NCBI GenBank assembly: GCA_005656395.1
Contig: SRSI01000028.1
Coordinates: 1 to 64,000, forward strand
From: Strongyloides papillosus
Lineage: Eukaryota; Nematoda; Chromadorea; Rhabditida; Strongyloididae
Length of the DNA stretch: 64,000 bases
Direction of reading: 5' to 3'
Below the pieces are notes generated by a model. That model saw nothing but the letters and a program-made list of their open reading frames with translations. It was not told the DNA's origin and ran no database searches. The stretch's first letter is position 1. The number at the start of each line of letters is the position of its first letter. Shown piece by piece: positions 49,002 through 63,436 of this stretch. The position numbers and the translations under genes are program-made.

Positions 49002-51190
49002 ATTGAAAAGTGGAGCATGATAACAAAATAAAAGCCATACTAATTATATTTTTTGGATCACAAATTAAATAATATTGTACTATTTGTAAATAAATATATA
49101 AATGGCGATAACATCTTATGTTTTTATTTTATGTTTTTCTTATTCTATTAAGAAAGATATTAAATTTTCATTTATTTTCATCAAAAATAACATCTATTTT
49201 TTTCAAATTCTTTAAACATAAAAATATTTCCCTTGCTATTTAAATATCTTCTCTTATCATTTGACTTTTCTAAATGATAATAAAAATATTTTAAATATGA
49301 TTATAATCGTTAATTAAACTTACATGAGAAATGTTATGTTGGATCATTAATTTTAATTCAAAACAACAATGATTTAAAATTTTTTATACTATTTTTTATA
49401 GTTTCCCTAACAATTATAAATATAACAACAAATTTTTTTTAAATATATAGATATAATTATAGAAATAAATTTTATGTAACTTGTTATACTGCATTATATA
49501 AACTTATTCAAAGATTAAATATATAAATTTAAATAAAAATGTAGTTCTGCTTTTTTTATTTAGCCTAAGAATACTTGAAAAAGTAACTACATTTTTCCTA
49601 TACAAAATTTGTTTTAAATATATGATGTAAAAAAGATGAGTATATAAATAAAATAAAAATAATCAGAATTTTTTAATTTCTTATTTAGTTAATGTAAAAA
49701 CATCTTTTAAATGTTTATTTTATACCATTAAAATTTAATGAAATTGAAAATCTTATCTATGAATAGTATAAAATAATATATATTTTCTAATTAAAAAAAA
49801 CTATAAGTATATAACGTTAATTAGAAATTCTATTCATTTTGGTAGTAGACAATAAAATAAAAATAAATTTATCAGAAACAAATATGTATACAAATTTATA
49901 TATATATTTAATTTTACAATCATATTATATTTAAAAAGCAATATTATATTACAAATTTTAAAAGAGTATATCATTATTAAAATATCTATACTATTTTTAA
50001 CTTTCAAGTGATAGATTTGTTAATAAAAATTGTTTTATTTATGTTATAAATTATATACATTTAAATGCACAAATATTTTATAATCCATGGCACTTAAAAA
50101 AAAGATGGTTTTATATTGGTACCTTACTCAAGTAATAAAATAAAAAGAAATTTTTTCTCTAAAATCTATGACTAATATATTTAGTCTTGTAAATACATAC
50201 TGTTTTTTTTGCTTGATTAAAGAGTAATTTTATATAAATTATGTTTATTTATATTTACATGATATGTTGGTAGTATATTTAAAAAGATTTTATTTAAATT
50301 ATAAAAAATAATACTTTACTTTTATAAATTTCTATTTTATATTTTCCTTCTAATTTTTAGTATTTTTTTAAAATTACTCTTTAAAAATGAACATTTTAAT
50401 ATATATTTATTACTATTACACTACCTTTTTCAAATTTAATACGGTATATTAATATACATATTAGTTATTTCATTAACTAATTTGTCAATTTTGATTAGGT
50501 AAAATGTATAGAAATAAAAAATTAAAATTTATAATCCATATTATATATTTTATTACCTCTTCCTATAAAATTCCTTTTATATAAAAAAAAGATATACAGA
50601 ACATTCGATAATAAGATGAGAATGTAATATAATGTCAATTCAACATTTCACATATTTTTCTACATATATATATCAGAGCTTAATATATATGATATTTATG
50701 TATGTAGTGTGTTGTTGTCTCCCTTTTTACGTACAATATTAATATATAAACACACACATAGATATTATATTACTACTGGGATAATTTTCGTCTCAAATAC
50801 CCATATATTTTTGGAAGAATGTATCCTTGTAAACATTACTTGCATTTAAACGGCTCAATTTTTCTTTTAAGACTATCATTTTTATTTCCACCTTTTACTA
50901 TTAACTTTATTGTTTATATTATACTTTTTTTCTTCCTTGTTAATAATATATTTACTATTTATTATTTACTATTTTTAGTAATAAATTTATACAGTTATAA
51001 AAACCTATTTGGTTTTTTTTGTCTAATATTTCAACTAAACTAAATATTTTTCCATTAAACTAAAGACAATTATTCATATATATATTTTCAAATTTAGTAT
51101 ACTTTATCTCATACAACACAACGTGATGTATAAAAAAATAATTCCTTTTGAGGTAAAAATTTAAAAAAAAAACAAAATACTGTTGTTAAA
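49002..51190. other. AT-rich intergenic region before MED12
   Basis: No coding-like frame; the 74-codon frame at 50819-51043 is Phe/Leu/Tyr-rich and looks accidental. Contains the MED12 upstream region. A weak imperfect hairpin (TGTAGTT/AACTACA ends) lies at about 49540-49592. Confidence 0.5.
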
Positions 51191-54100
51191 ATGTTTAATT
51201 CAACTAAAAGTTATAAAGTACCAAATTGGAATACAGAATCAACAGAAAAACGTCCAATTCGTAAAGCATCACGAGGGAAGCATTTTGATATATTTCCCCA
51301 AGATTCAAAACAAGATGAGGATAATTTAAGCAGTCATGATCGCATTAGAAAAGGGTACCTCTATCCACAACATTCATATGAACATGAATCACTTATTTAT
51401 AATCAAAAGACTTCAAAAATTGATGCTAAATTAGATGATACTATCAAAAAAGCAAATAATTTTTTTATTACTGTTATGAAAAAGAGATCCAATGATAATC
51501 CTAAATCCGGTAAAAGACCTTTAGTGGCTAAAGCATTTCAAGTTAGTGAATGGAATTTTTTAACCGTAAGTTTTTTACTTTTTACAATAAAGATATTTAA
51601 TATTATTTTTTTTAGAAAATCCCAAGATGTCCAAGTATACCACAATTTTTTGAAGATCTTTCTAAAGGTAAAGCATTATATGGACTCATTAGAAGATTTC
51701 CACAATTTGAGAAGAATGAAGATTTTCTAAAATATCTTTTTGATTATCGTGTACCAATAGTTAGAGCAATATGGTTTATTAAAATGGTTGCAATATTTAA
51801 AGCAACTCACATACCAGTAGTAACAAAACCACCAAAAAAATCTCAGGCTCTACAAAGTGCATTAGAATATGTACAGAGTTTAATAAGTGGCTTAATAATC
51901 CATACTTTCAATAATTTCTATAACAAAGATAAAAGCGAAGATGAAAAAAATGATAGATGGAATTATTTCTCACTTCTTATTAAACATATGTGTGAGGAAG
52001 GTGTCCTTGATAGGCAAGATTTTTTAACAGATATGATTGATCTTCTTAATAAATACCAAAATTATCCACTTGATAAGCCGCAAAGATTTAAAATATTATT
52101 TCTTTTTGTTAGTCAATTTATCCATTATGTCACGCAAAATATTATCATCTCTAGGAGGATGGCTTTTATTATTTGTAGGAGATTTCAAAAGTATCATTAT
52201 GATTATATGAATGTCGCTGGTAAACCAATTACTGCTGGTGAAGCATTATCAGAAATTAGTAAATGTGAAAATCATCGTGCTATAATTAATAATATGACAG
52301 GAATGTTATATTCAATCATCACAGAATGTCCACAATCATTACCACGTAAATATATGATATATGTAAAAAAATTTACTGGCATCAAAATTTATGATGAATT
52401 GGGTGGTTCACCTCTAGATGAATTAACTTGCCCATTTGATACTATGTGTAGGGAGGGTAATTTACTTCCCCAAAATATGATTGAAATAATGAAACCGAAA
52501 ATCCAAGAAATCATTGATCGTAGTATTGATATGAAATATCAATGGCATGAAGTTATATCAGGTAAAACATATTGTTCAGAAGTTATTAGAATGATATTAA
52601 AAATGTATGAAACATTAGATAATGTTTTTTTACTTAATGATAAAGAAATTGTAAATTTACATGAAGATATATTTAAAAATACAATGAACATGGATGATGA
52701 AATTGAAGTTGTACTAAGGAGAAGAATGTTAATACATTGGTCTGTAACATCACAACGTGATGGAACACATCGTGTTTCTTTAGTTGTACGATTATTGCAG
52801 GTACATTTAAAAGATATTAAAGATAAATGTGGAATAATGATAAATATTTTAAATGATTACATCTATTCAGAGGCACCAAAACTTGGTTATTGTAATTATG
52901 GATATGAATTTAGAAATTTTATACTATTACTTAATGATCTTCAATTATATGGTATTATTGAATATAAAAAATTATTGGATTATTGGATTAAAAAAGGAAG
53001 AATTGAGATAGATAATTGTTTATGGGCAAAAACGGTTAAATATATATATGGTGAAAATTATGAAAGAGATTTCCATCCATCATGGAATAAAAATATTTCA
53101 ATGTCATCAAGGTATGCTTTACAATTTTATCGTAGAGATTCAGAAAAACATACACTATTAAATTTGGAAGGGGTAACACCAGAGGAAAGAATAATTCTTC
53201 AACTACCAATTATACCATCAATACAAAATAGAGAAGATATACATTTTCACGATAGATTAATGTTTGGAATATCTATTCAAAAAAACGAACATGTCAATTA
53301 TATAAAAGAGGTGGCACGTGGAATAATTAAAGTGTGGAAAAAACTTTATTATTTTAAAGTAGATATAAATAAATCAAATGTACATTTTCATGAGTATCAT
53401 GATATTGTAAGATACAAAAATTGTGGTGACATTCTACGTCGTTTTCGTCGACAAACATACTATGATCAAACTTTAATTACTTATTGGGTTGGTGATAATT
53501 TTAAGGAATATATTGTTAACTTTATCGAAAATACCAATAGTGTTTTACCTGGCTTGGATGGTTTAGATTATATTTTAAGAATGTTTTGTATATCAATGAA
53601 TATTGGTGGAATGATAAATTATATATTAGAAATTTTACCTAAGATATCAAAATTAGAAGATATCATGCTTGGTAGGTGTTACAATTTCATTCCTGGTGTC
53701 ATTACAAAAGGTTACGCCTTTGTAATAGTAGCCTATCTTAGTGAACATCTAATGTACTTTTTGAATCACCCAAATACTATTGGTGTTTTAAATGGATTGT
53801 ATCAAACAATTGAAAATACTATAAAATTACAAGGTTACCCACGAACGAGTTATGATAGTAGTATAAGTGTTTTTGTTAGTCAATGTAAATATTATCTTTT
53901 GGTTCATGGTATAGCTAAACCAAATGATGTAATGGGATGTGCTGAAGATTTTGAAAAACTTTATCCACGAAAATCTATTGAAACAAAAATTGAACAACCT
54001 CGTGTACAACCAAAAAAACATTTTTTTGCAAAATATCTTAACTCATCACCAACATTATTGCCATTTAATGAAATTAGATCACTTATTAAAGGTGTTAATA

Positions 54101-57100
54101 GTAATGGTATTAGTTGTAGAATATCATTTGTTTTATCAGCAATAAATATTGTTAAAACACTTGGAAGAAGAGTTAATAAAATTAGTGCTATAGCAAATTA
54201 TTGTGCCAATGTCTCAGCATTATTAAATCTTGAAAGTGAATGGATATCAGCTATTGTAGAGTTATGTTCAATTACAAATAATCCACATAGTATGTATAGA
54301 GGAGTCCATAAAATTTTTAATGTATCTCGTACCACAACCCATTATGCATTATCAACATTTGTCGCAATACTAGCAGCACGATTTACCTTTCGTCCTCATG
54401 AATTAATTAAAAAACTAATCAAATCATCTTTAATTTATGCTTTTAGAGGTGCATATAATAGATCAAAATATGGTTATCAAAAAGTTATTTTATCTGCTTT
54501 AATATGTACTAAAATTGTTACTGGATATCATGATCCATTCAAACTTCCTAGAGGTTATAGTGGTTTGGCTGAAGTTAAAAGACCAATTGTTAAAAAACTC
54601 AGTGACTTTAAAGCGTGTAATGTATTATTTCCAAGGGAACTTGATAGTGTTATTTTTCCCTTAATTAAAATTTTTACAATGATAAATAGGCCTATGAGAA
54701 AAATAAGAAGGAATAGAGCACCAAAAAAGATAAGAGTAAGCCATTTTCTACGTGCTTGTCTGTTATTTATATCTGAACAACATTGGTTTTATCAAAAGAT
54801 GCACTTTGGTATTCTTAATAGAAGTGGTGATTGGGAACAATTTAAGAAATTCCTTCTCAAAAATTTTGGTTTACCAGGAATATTACTAAATTATATTTCA
54901 AGAAGAAAAGGTGATAGAAGAGCCAAACTTATGAACATTGGTTGTGCAGAGAATTCCTCCAAAAAGGCTTATATTGAAAGAAGCTTATCATCATTAAATG
55001 TATGGAATTTTAAAGCGGTCTTTTGGGATTTATGGGGCATTATGATGGATGGTACAAGAAGACCCCAAATGAAGAATTATCCACAACGTATTTATCACTG
55101 TGAACAATTGGTTACAGAAATTGCTAAAGGAATTAGTGATATTTTCACTAACATTAGTAACTCATTTAAAAGGCATGTTGATTTTAAAACTGATACTCGT
55201 TTCCGTTTGGAAGAAGTTAAAAATTCATACTTAATAGAGGATCTTGTTATGATGTTCCCAAAAATTTGGTTACCGAGGACAAGATCTGCATATTATAAAA
55301 TGCAAGTAACAACTTTACCTAGTGCTGTTTTAAAAGAATTTACATATATTATAACTTCAACATATTCTAAAACTAATTATGCTTTAAGGATGGAACAAAT
55401 GTCACATCTTCTACATATTACGCCATTTTTGAGAATTCTTCAAACTATTTGTAATAGTGAACCCCCTCAAACATCATATGCTCTCCTTCAAGGTTTATAT
55501 GGTTATTTATCAAGTTTAATTGATGACTTTGACTCAAGACGTCTCTTGCGTTCAAGTTTAATATCTGATAAAGAAGGTCTCATTTTAAGAGTAGTTATGA
55601 TTGCTGGAATGATGGATCAACTACTAACAATGGAAAAAATAGAACCATGGGCTGTTTTATTTTGGCAATTGTTATATTATGAAGTTTTCCACCCTGAAAG
55701 GGAAGGAAAATATTACAATATTTGCTATGATGCATTGACAAACGTTCTATTTAATTCAGCTTTCAAATTTCAATCACGCCATATTCATATTGAACAGTGA
55801 GTTTATAACTATTTATAAAGTAATTTAATATATAATTTTCTAGTGCATACTATAGAGCAAGATATTTAACGTACATGCAACTGTGTAAAAGACTTAAAAA
55901 AGAGGGACAAGACCGACCATTTTCTGCAGATAAGCAACAGTTATCACAACTTTTACCACTCCCAAAAAGGACATTTGATTATATTTCATTTGATCATTAC
56001 TTTAAAATGGTAGGAAAAGCAAGAAACGCATATACTGTTAATTCTTCGAGTAGCAATGAAATGAAATTAATTAATCGAACTGGCTATTACCCAGTCGAAA
56101 AGATAAAATTGACAACATTCGAAACTGTTCAATCATTCTTTCATGAACTACTTGGGAAAAGGACGGTCAACTATTCATTTTATTCGGCAGTATTGGCAGA
56201 CTATGTACCTAAAGTTAGTATTGATCTTTTAATACGTCTATCATTCCATGATCATTATCGATTATTTCCTAGAGCTCCTATTATTGGTGAAGGTAAAGAA
56301 TTAATTAAAGATTTTATGTACCGTCATCCAGAAGTAGAAATAACTGCTTTACCTAAGGAGGATAAAGAAAAAGAAAAAATTAAATTAATGCCTCCACGTC
56401 CTCTTATGAATCCATCAATATCAACTAATCCAACAATAGCATCAAATCCACAAATTGCTGCTATATTATCACATACCTCAGACAAATCAGTATCCTCACC
56501 AGGGGGTATTATTAAAGATTCGAATATACCTATCGATGTTAAACAATCACTTTCAGATATGCCTAAAATAACAAAAGAAGTGATACATGATATCAATCCT
56601 CGTTCCACCCCTAAAAATGTTCCTAATCCTATAAATGCGTTACAAAATAAACCACCGAATCTTATTGATCAAGTATCACATTCCATAGATATGCCAAATC
56701 AATCATCTTCAATATCAAAACATAGAAATGAGTCGCCTATCAAAAATGAAATTATGTCTCAACAAATTCAAAAAAATTCCATTCAACAACAATCTCTTCA
56801 TAATCGTCATTTACCACCTAATGGTCAACAGCAATTAATACAGCCAACATTATCCAATGTTAATAAACCTCCACCACCATATAATTCATCTCAGCATCCA
56901 ATGCAAAAACCATTTTCATCTCAAGATGTCAGAATGGGAATGCCTTCATCTGATGTTAGTGGTAGTAATATTAATCAAAATAAGATACATTTTAATGATG
57001 AGAGTACCTATTCAAGGGATATGTCACAACAAGAACATATGCAAATTGATTCACAACCACCATTATTGGTTGCTTCCGGTAACCTTAGTAAAGGTAATAA

Positions 57101-59842
57101 AAGAAAACCACATCCTGGTACAGGATCCAGTATGAAAACTGTAGCTAAAAAAAGAAAAGATAATAAAGGCAATGATTTATTATCGCCACCTAATCTTCTT
57201 GAAAATCAACCAACACTAGGACAACACGGGCAACAACCAATTGGTATGAGAACATTTGATAATAATCAACAAAATCAACAATTACCAAATTTTGGTAATC
57301 AAGGAAACTTTGGTTCACAGGGCAATATAGGAATGTCACAAAATATGCCTCACAAAAATAATATACCTAATCAAGGGAATATACCAAACCAGGGAGGAAT
57401 ACATGGACAAGGTAGTATTCATAATCAAGGATCATTACCAAATAAAAGTACTATGTATAATCAAGGAAATGTATCACAACAAAGTAATCTCCATGAACAG
57501 GGAAATCATCTTAACCAAAATCCTCATCATCAATCACAAGGAATACATCAGAGTCAAAGTAATCACCTCCCACAAAGTACACCCCATCAACAACATCAAA
57601 CTAGTCAACTTAATCAAGGTCCTAATAATATAGGAATGGGGCAACAACCGCAATCTGGCAACATGTTTATTAATAATTCCGGTCCTACAAAAGTACAACA
57701 ACAAAATCAACCTTCATCTAGACTACCACAACAAAATGTTAATTCAATGAATATGGGAAGAAATCAGCAATCTGGTTCAATGAATGTTTTAAGTCATCAA
57801 CAACCACCTTCTATGAATCATCCTTCTCACCCACAACAACAACAAAGTACCTTAAATATGGTTGGCAATCAAAAAAGTACTACAATAAATGTTGGAAGTC
57901 ATCAACAACAAGGAAATATCATGGGTATGTCAAATCCCCAACATGGAAATGTCTCAAATAGTCAAATGAGTAACATGAATATTTCCTGTCATTCACAAAA
58001 TTCCTCTGGTGGCAGAAGCAATCACCCTCCACAACAACCACCACCGCCATATAACATGTCTACTATGGGACAACAACAATCTTCATCAATGAATGTACCC
58101 AATGCACAACAACAATCAAATTCTATGCCAATTCAAAGTGGTATGGGTGGTAGTTCGATAAGCATATCTTCAAACCAACAAAGAAATATGATAAGTATGT
58201 CAGATGGTAGAGTTAATAATCCTATAAATATATCTGGTAACCAACAAAATACAAATATAAGCATGTCTTCAAGTCAACAAAATATGCCTATGAATATGCA
58301 AACAAATCAACAACAATCTTCTGGCATGGGAAAAAGTAACATTCTCCAACAAGTACTGAATAATCCAAATTCAACACAAAATATTCCACAAACTCAACAA
58401 TATAATAAAAATATAGGGATAACGGGAAATCCACAACAACAAGGAAACATTCAATCACAACAACAGCAACAAAAATCTATGATACCACCAAGTAATCAAC
58501 AATCTAACATTCCGCCCCACATCCAGCAAAATATTAGCAGTGGAATGAGACAACAACCACAACAAACAGCTCCACCAATGCAACAAGGTGTTAATCAAAA
58601 AATGTATGGGCAAAGTGGTAGTGGCATGACAAAACCAATGGGAAAAAACATGATGGGGTTGGGTATGAAACCACAAAATCTTCCGGGACCACAACCTCAT
58701 CAACAACAACAATCACAGCAAACTTCTGGTAGTAGTATGATGAGTAACATGGGTAACACAATGAGTGGTGGAATGTCTTCAAATATGAGTTCCAGCAGTA
58801 ATATGGTAAATAATTTATCTAGTAATATGAGTAGTGGTACTATGCATAGTAATATGTCTAATCAACAACGTATGATGCATCAAAATATGATGAATCAACA
58901 ATCTCAACAGCAACAAGTTCCTCAATCACGTCAAATACAGGAGAGTGGAATTTCAATGGGACAACAACAACAACAAAGACCACAACAAATAGGAAATTCT
59001 CAGCAACAAATGAGTGGAACTCAAGGACACATGAGTGGTCAACGTGGACAAATACATAATCCACAACAACCACCTTTGAGTGGTATGCAGCAACAAATGA
59101 GTGGACATCATCAACAGATACCTCCTAGTCACCAGCAACAAATGCATAATCAATCACAACAATCACATTCCTCACAACAACAAGTAGGGAATCCCCAACA
59201 AATTATGGGAAATCCAAATCAATCGATGATGTCTACCTCACAACAGCAATGGAATCTTCAACATCCTCAACAAGGATCAATGGGAAAGGAGATGCAAGGG
59301 ATGAATGCTGGTAGAATGCCACCAATGAATCCAGGTATGGTACGTGATAGAGGAAATATAAGAGCAGGATCTGAAGCACCATTGGAGGATACGAAGAAGA
59401 TTCTCAAAGATATGCTTAAACAGAAAACTAATCCTGGTCCAGTGTTACATCTATCAAACCAACAACACCAACAAAATATGATAGTAAATCAACAAGGGCC
59501 GTCACAACATCAACATATGGGAATGAGTGGACAAATGCAACATAATCAAGGATCAATAATGAATACTTATGAGACAAATCAGCGTCAAGAGATGTTGTAA
59601 GTATAAAAAAAAATTTCTACCCTATATTTTGTTGTAAATTTATTATAATGAATATTATATTAGAACAAAAAATTGATTTTTTTTTCTCTCCCTAAAGTTA
59701 AAAATCTTGATTATTTTTTTATTTTAGATATAGAAATTCGCAACAACATCCAAATGTAAGTATGGGTATGATTAATCAACAACAACCACAACAAGGTAGT
59801 CAAACGCAACAGCAGTACAATTCACAACAAATGTATCCTTAA
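51191..59842 (+). CDS. dpy-22: Mediator subunit MED12 with long Gln-rich tail (4 exons)
   Basis: Kinase-module subunit of the Mediator complex, linking and activating CDK8/cyclin C with MED13; nuclear. Ortholog of C. elegans dpy-22 and fly kohtalo. Exons are 51191-51565, 51616-55796, 55844-59596 and 59728-59842; introns of 50, 47 and 131 nt join in phase; 2807 residues. Near residue 30 the FDIFPQDSKQDEDNL block matches the human MED12 segment (VYPQDPKQKEDEL) that activates CDK8; the human Leu36 equivalent is kept. The next exon's block around YRVPIVRAIWFIKM matches the Med12 family core, and helical sequence continues to about residue 1600. A basic patch near residue 1954 (AKKRKDNKG) may be a nuclear signal. 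From about residue 1770 to the end the protein is Gln/Asn/Ser/Met-rich, with loose NQGN repeats near 57360-57500 and many short Gln runs, mainly CAA codons mixed with others. The C. elegans ortholog also has a Gln-rich C terminus. Confidence 0.93.
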
Positions 59843-60547
59843 GTAACTTAAAAGATGACGAATGATAGAAGCCTATCAAACAATAAACAAACAATATGTG
59901 ACAGAAAAAATTTAAAATATTTTATCTATTTACATTATGAGCATTTTAATGCTTTCTCAAAAAGATAAAAAATGACAAAAATATATATATAGAATTATAT
60001 TTTTTTAATATATAGTATATATATAATTGTCTTTTATTTATTCAATCATATTAATTTTTAATATGTAATGTAATATTTTATTTTATTATTATATATATAC
60101 ATTTATATATGTATAATAGACATATATATCAAAAGGCATTTTTAAATGTTATCTTCATTTTTATTACAATTATTATTATATATACAAAAATTCATATATA
60201 TATTATATTTATTATTAAAGAATTTTTCACTTATCATTATTCTTTAAAAGAGGAAGATATAAATAACTATTATAAAGTAAAGATATTTTACCAACAACAG
60301 AGATTTATAGGTTATTCAACCTTTTGTTTATACTTTTCTACATAAAATGCATATTTTGGATAATGTAAAGATGTCACTATATATATATATATATTATTCT
60401 TGTTGATTTAATATATTTTTTTAATCATTTTTATATTTAATATTAATATATAATAATTAATTATTTAATCTTTTTTATCATTCTATAGAGAAGAGTTTAA
60501 AAAAAATAGTTTGAGAAGGAGGAGAAGAAAAGGATAAGAAATAGAGG
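59843..60547. other. Intergenic region, MED12 to GOLGA7-like gene
   Basis: Contains the MED12 3' UTR, with an AATAAA at 59882, and an (AT)n run at about 60377-60395. The 78-codon frame at 60109-60345 is Ile/Tyr-rich and not supported. Confidence 0.5.
60487..60488 (+). other. Candidate trans-splice acceptor before the GOLGA7-like gene
   Basis: TTTTTTATCATTCTATAG is a strong T-rich acceptor 59 nt before the ATG at 60548, followed by a purine-rich leader (AGAAGGAGGAGAAGAAAAGG). No donor is needed if a leader is added in trans. Confidence 0.4.
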
Positions 60548-61084
60548 ATGAGTGAGCTACAGGAGCTAATGGTTACGGCGAAAGAAAAAAATCTTTCAGA
60601 TTGTAAGAGATCATTCATCCTTCGTGATTATAGTGATGGTATAGGCGTTAAATTTAGTACAGAAATATCCGGATTAATAGCTGATAGATGTGAAAAAGAA
60701 ATATGGATCGACTTTATAACAACGATTAATTCTAAATTTGCTGAAGCTTCATCAGTTGACGTTCATTCAACGTTCGAAACATTGGTTAATTGTTTTACAT
60801 GTTATCTATCAACAGTCTTCTTTCAATCTAAGTATCAAAAAAAGCTTAATTCAATAATGAGGTATATAGAAGATAAAAATAAGACTGTATTTATACAAAG
60901 AAATCTTTTCGTCGTAAATCCAATGAAGAAAGGCTTACGTGTTGTATGTTTATATTTTTCTTTCTTTATATCTTTTATCAATTTCACCATTTATTTTTTT
61001 TAGCTTGAAGTTATATGTCTCAATGAATTTGAAGCTCCTCCGCCACAAGTCCTCAATAATTCAGTACCCTTAATTCCAAGATAG
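60548..61084 (+). CDS. GOLGA7: GOLGA7/Erf4-like palmitoyltransferase partner
   Basis: Golgi-associated accessory protein; in mammals GOLGA7 (GCP16) forms a complex with the acyltransferase ZDHHC9 that palmitoylates Ras proteins, like yeast Erf4 with Erf2. Exon 1 is 60548-60943 and exon 2 is 61004-61084; the donor is GTATGT after GLRV, giving 158 residues. The Erf4 domain is evident: FILRDYSDGIGVKF at about residues 23-36, the NCFTCYL segment with a CxxC pair equal to the palmitoylated Cys69/Cys72 pair of the human protein, IEDKN, and the closing PMKKGLRVLEVICLNEF. The C-terminal tail is short and Pro-containing (EAPPPQV). It lies about 700 bp after MED12 and 620 bp before the STARD7-like gene, on the same strand. 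Family identity is confident. Confidence 0.9.
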
Positions 61085-61704
61085 TAGTACAAGACAATAG
61101 TGACACCGTAAAGCTACTTTTTTTTCTCTCTTTTAGAAAACTAAAAAAAGATTGTATTCAACTAATTACTACAATACTACAATTAATCAAATTTCAAAAT
61201 ATTATTAATAATACACAGTTAATTTCTTACTGAATCAATATCCAAACTAGTTAATCAATTAATTAGTGAAAACAAAAAAAAAGACAACAGATTTCAAAAT
61301 AAAAGTAATCAAATATCGCTAATTTATCATATAAAACATACTCAATTACTCAACAAGAAAAAACATAATAATTGTAGAAGAAATTATTAACCATTTTTTT
61401 TTACAAATTTTTTTTTCAATTACTGCCTTTTGATGGATATTTATATATGTGATAATGAAAAAAAAGTTATTAAATATGTAAAATGCTTTTTTTTGCTTCA
61501 TTTTTTCTATTTAATTGCTAATAATTTTGGCTGATTTTTGTTTTAATCATTCCATTGAATATTAATAATAATGCATAACAAATAAACTATGAATTCTTTA
61601 TCTCTATATTTTTTTCTTGAATATTACTTTTATTAAAATTTGCCCAATCACTAAGTGAATATATCACTCAAATTCTTTCGTTTTAAGAGAGGCACAAATA
61701 TAAT
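61085..61704. other. Intergenic region, GOLGA7-like to STARD7-like
   Basis: AT-rich with A-rich runs; no gene seen. It holds the 3' UTR of the GOLGA7-like gene and the upstream region of the next gene. Confidence 0.5.
61686..61687 (+). other. Candidate trans-splice acceptor before the STARD7-like gene
   Basis: TTCTTTCGTTTTAAG ends 17 nt before the ATG at 61705. A second acceptor-like site, TTACTATCAG, ends at 61761 and would make 61801 the first ATG. Confidence 0.3.
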
Positions 61705-63436
61705 ATGTACCTTACCAACAAAAATTATAAATTTAAAGCTTGTTTTTTTAATTACTATCAGAGTTGGTGTAATTTGCTTTCATTACAAGAATTTCATATT
61801 ATGATAACGAGATTTTTAAAAAAAATTTCTCTCAATCGTTTAAAGGATATTCCTTTTAAATTTACAGAACAAAAGGTTGGTTTTTGTTGAAACATCACTG
61901 TTATCATAAAAAAATAACTCAAATATCTGTTTTATTTTTAAGCGTTTTCTTAATTATAATTTTATTGGAAAAAGATACCGTCATTACTATCATCATTATG
62001 GAAATTTCAATACTAATAGAAATAGAAAAGTAAAATATTTTTATTCTCCATATTTGTATGGAGCAGTTGGTGGAGTATTTAAAATTTTTGTTAATGACGA
62101 TGATGAGAAATTAGAGAAGATGATGGATGAAAATGTTAAACTGTAAGTATTGATAAATTTAATAAAAAATGTACTTATTATTTGTTTTTTTTAGAATACA
62201 TAGAAATGACTTGGAGAAGAAATTTTTAAATGAAGATCAAATAAAAGATGGTTGGGAGTTATTACATTACCAACATGGCCTAAAGGTCCTTAGAAGAAGA
62301 AAACATTTTGGTGAAAAAGAGTTATGGGAATATAGATGTATTGGGACGTATCACGATATATCACTGTGTGATTTTGTCGATGCACAGGTTCGTTTTAATA
62401 AAGTTTTTTTTCCAAAACCATTATATTTACATATTCGCTTTTTTAGTTTGATTTAAATTATCGTTTATCATGGGATCCAAATGTTTCGTGTTTAAGACAA
62501 ATATATGAAGAAGATTATGGTAAAAAAGCAATTATTCGATGGGTTGCTAAATTCCCATGGCCAATGGCATCAAGATTATATATTTATAAGCGTCTTATGA
62601 TGGTTGATGAAGAAAATCGTAAGGTTATTCTTTTCTCAAAAGGTCTCAATCCAACTGAATATAATGATAATGACAAAAAATCAGTAAGAGTATCTAATTA
62701 TATTTCAACAATGGTTGTTGAATGTATTGAAGGAAAAAATTTTTTTGACAATGGTATTAATTATATATTAACATATATTGATGATCCTGGGGCTGAGATA
62801 CCAAGTCATTTGTATAATTTCATCGTCAAGAGAAGTGGGCCATTATTTTTGGATAATGTTTGTAAAGCTGCAAAGAAATTACACATAATTAGAAATGAAA
62901 AAAAAATTAAGGGTGAAAGCTATGAGACTATGTTTACAGAATTTTTGAGTAATAATAAACAAATGATATCAAATGAAGAAGAGGAAGATGATGGAGGAGA
63001 GAGTAGGGATAATGAATGTAAAAGAAGGATTAAAGAAGAAAAGTTAAAAAAGAATGTTGATGAGGTTAAATTAAGAGCAGTTGCTGATAGATTAAAGGAA
63101 CTAGCTATTAAATCATTCTTAGAAGCTCAGGTTCTAGCCACCTCTGATGATCCTGAAATTATAGAGAAGTTAAGAAAAAATATTCAATCAATATATAGCA
63201 ATCTCCAAAATATTCCATCAGAAGATAAAGATTTATTACAACTTTTTATCAAACACTTAATATCCATTTTTAATAATGAAAACAAATCTGATAGAAAAAA
63301 TGTTAAATATAATGAAAATAATAATGATGTAGTTTCAAAAGTAAAAGATAGCTCTGACCTGACGGGTAATAGTGATTTAAAAAAAGAGAATGTACATGAA
63401 AATACAGATAATAAAGAAGATATTCCTACTATATGA
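61705..63436 (+). CDS. STARD7: STARD7-like START-domain lipid-transfer protein (4 exons)
   Basis: STARD7 carries phosphatidylcholine to mitochondria. Exons are 61705-61875, 61943-62142, 62195-62387 and 62447-63436; phases agree, 517 residues. An in-frame ATG at 61801 would give 485 residues beginning MITRFLKKISLNRLK, a basic amphipathic stretch typical of mitochondrial targeting, so either start is possible. A hydrophobic segment (YLYGAVGGVFKIFV) precedes an acidic helix, as in the human protein (ALAGVFVWDEE). The START domain begins at GWELLHYQHGLKVLRRR (about residue 145) and includes YRCIGTYHDISLCDFVDAQ, WVAKFPWPMASRLYIYKR and FDNGINYILTYIDDP. After the domain comes a 150-residue charged tail with an acidic run (NEEEEDDGGE) and a Lys-rich helix; I know no counterpart in human STARD7. 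Family identity is confident; mitochondrial location is inferred. Confidence 0.88.

Noticed and set aside
53827..59153. Several minus-strand and offset frames inside MED12
   Set aside because: They arise from the repetitive CAA/AAT codons of the coding exon and have His/Val/Leu-rich nonsense composition.
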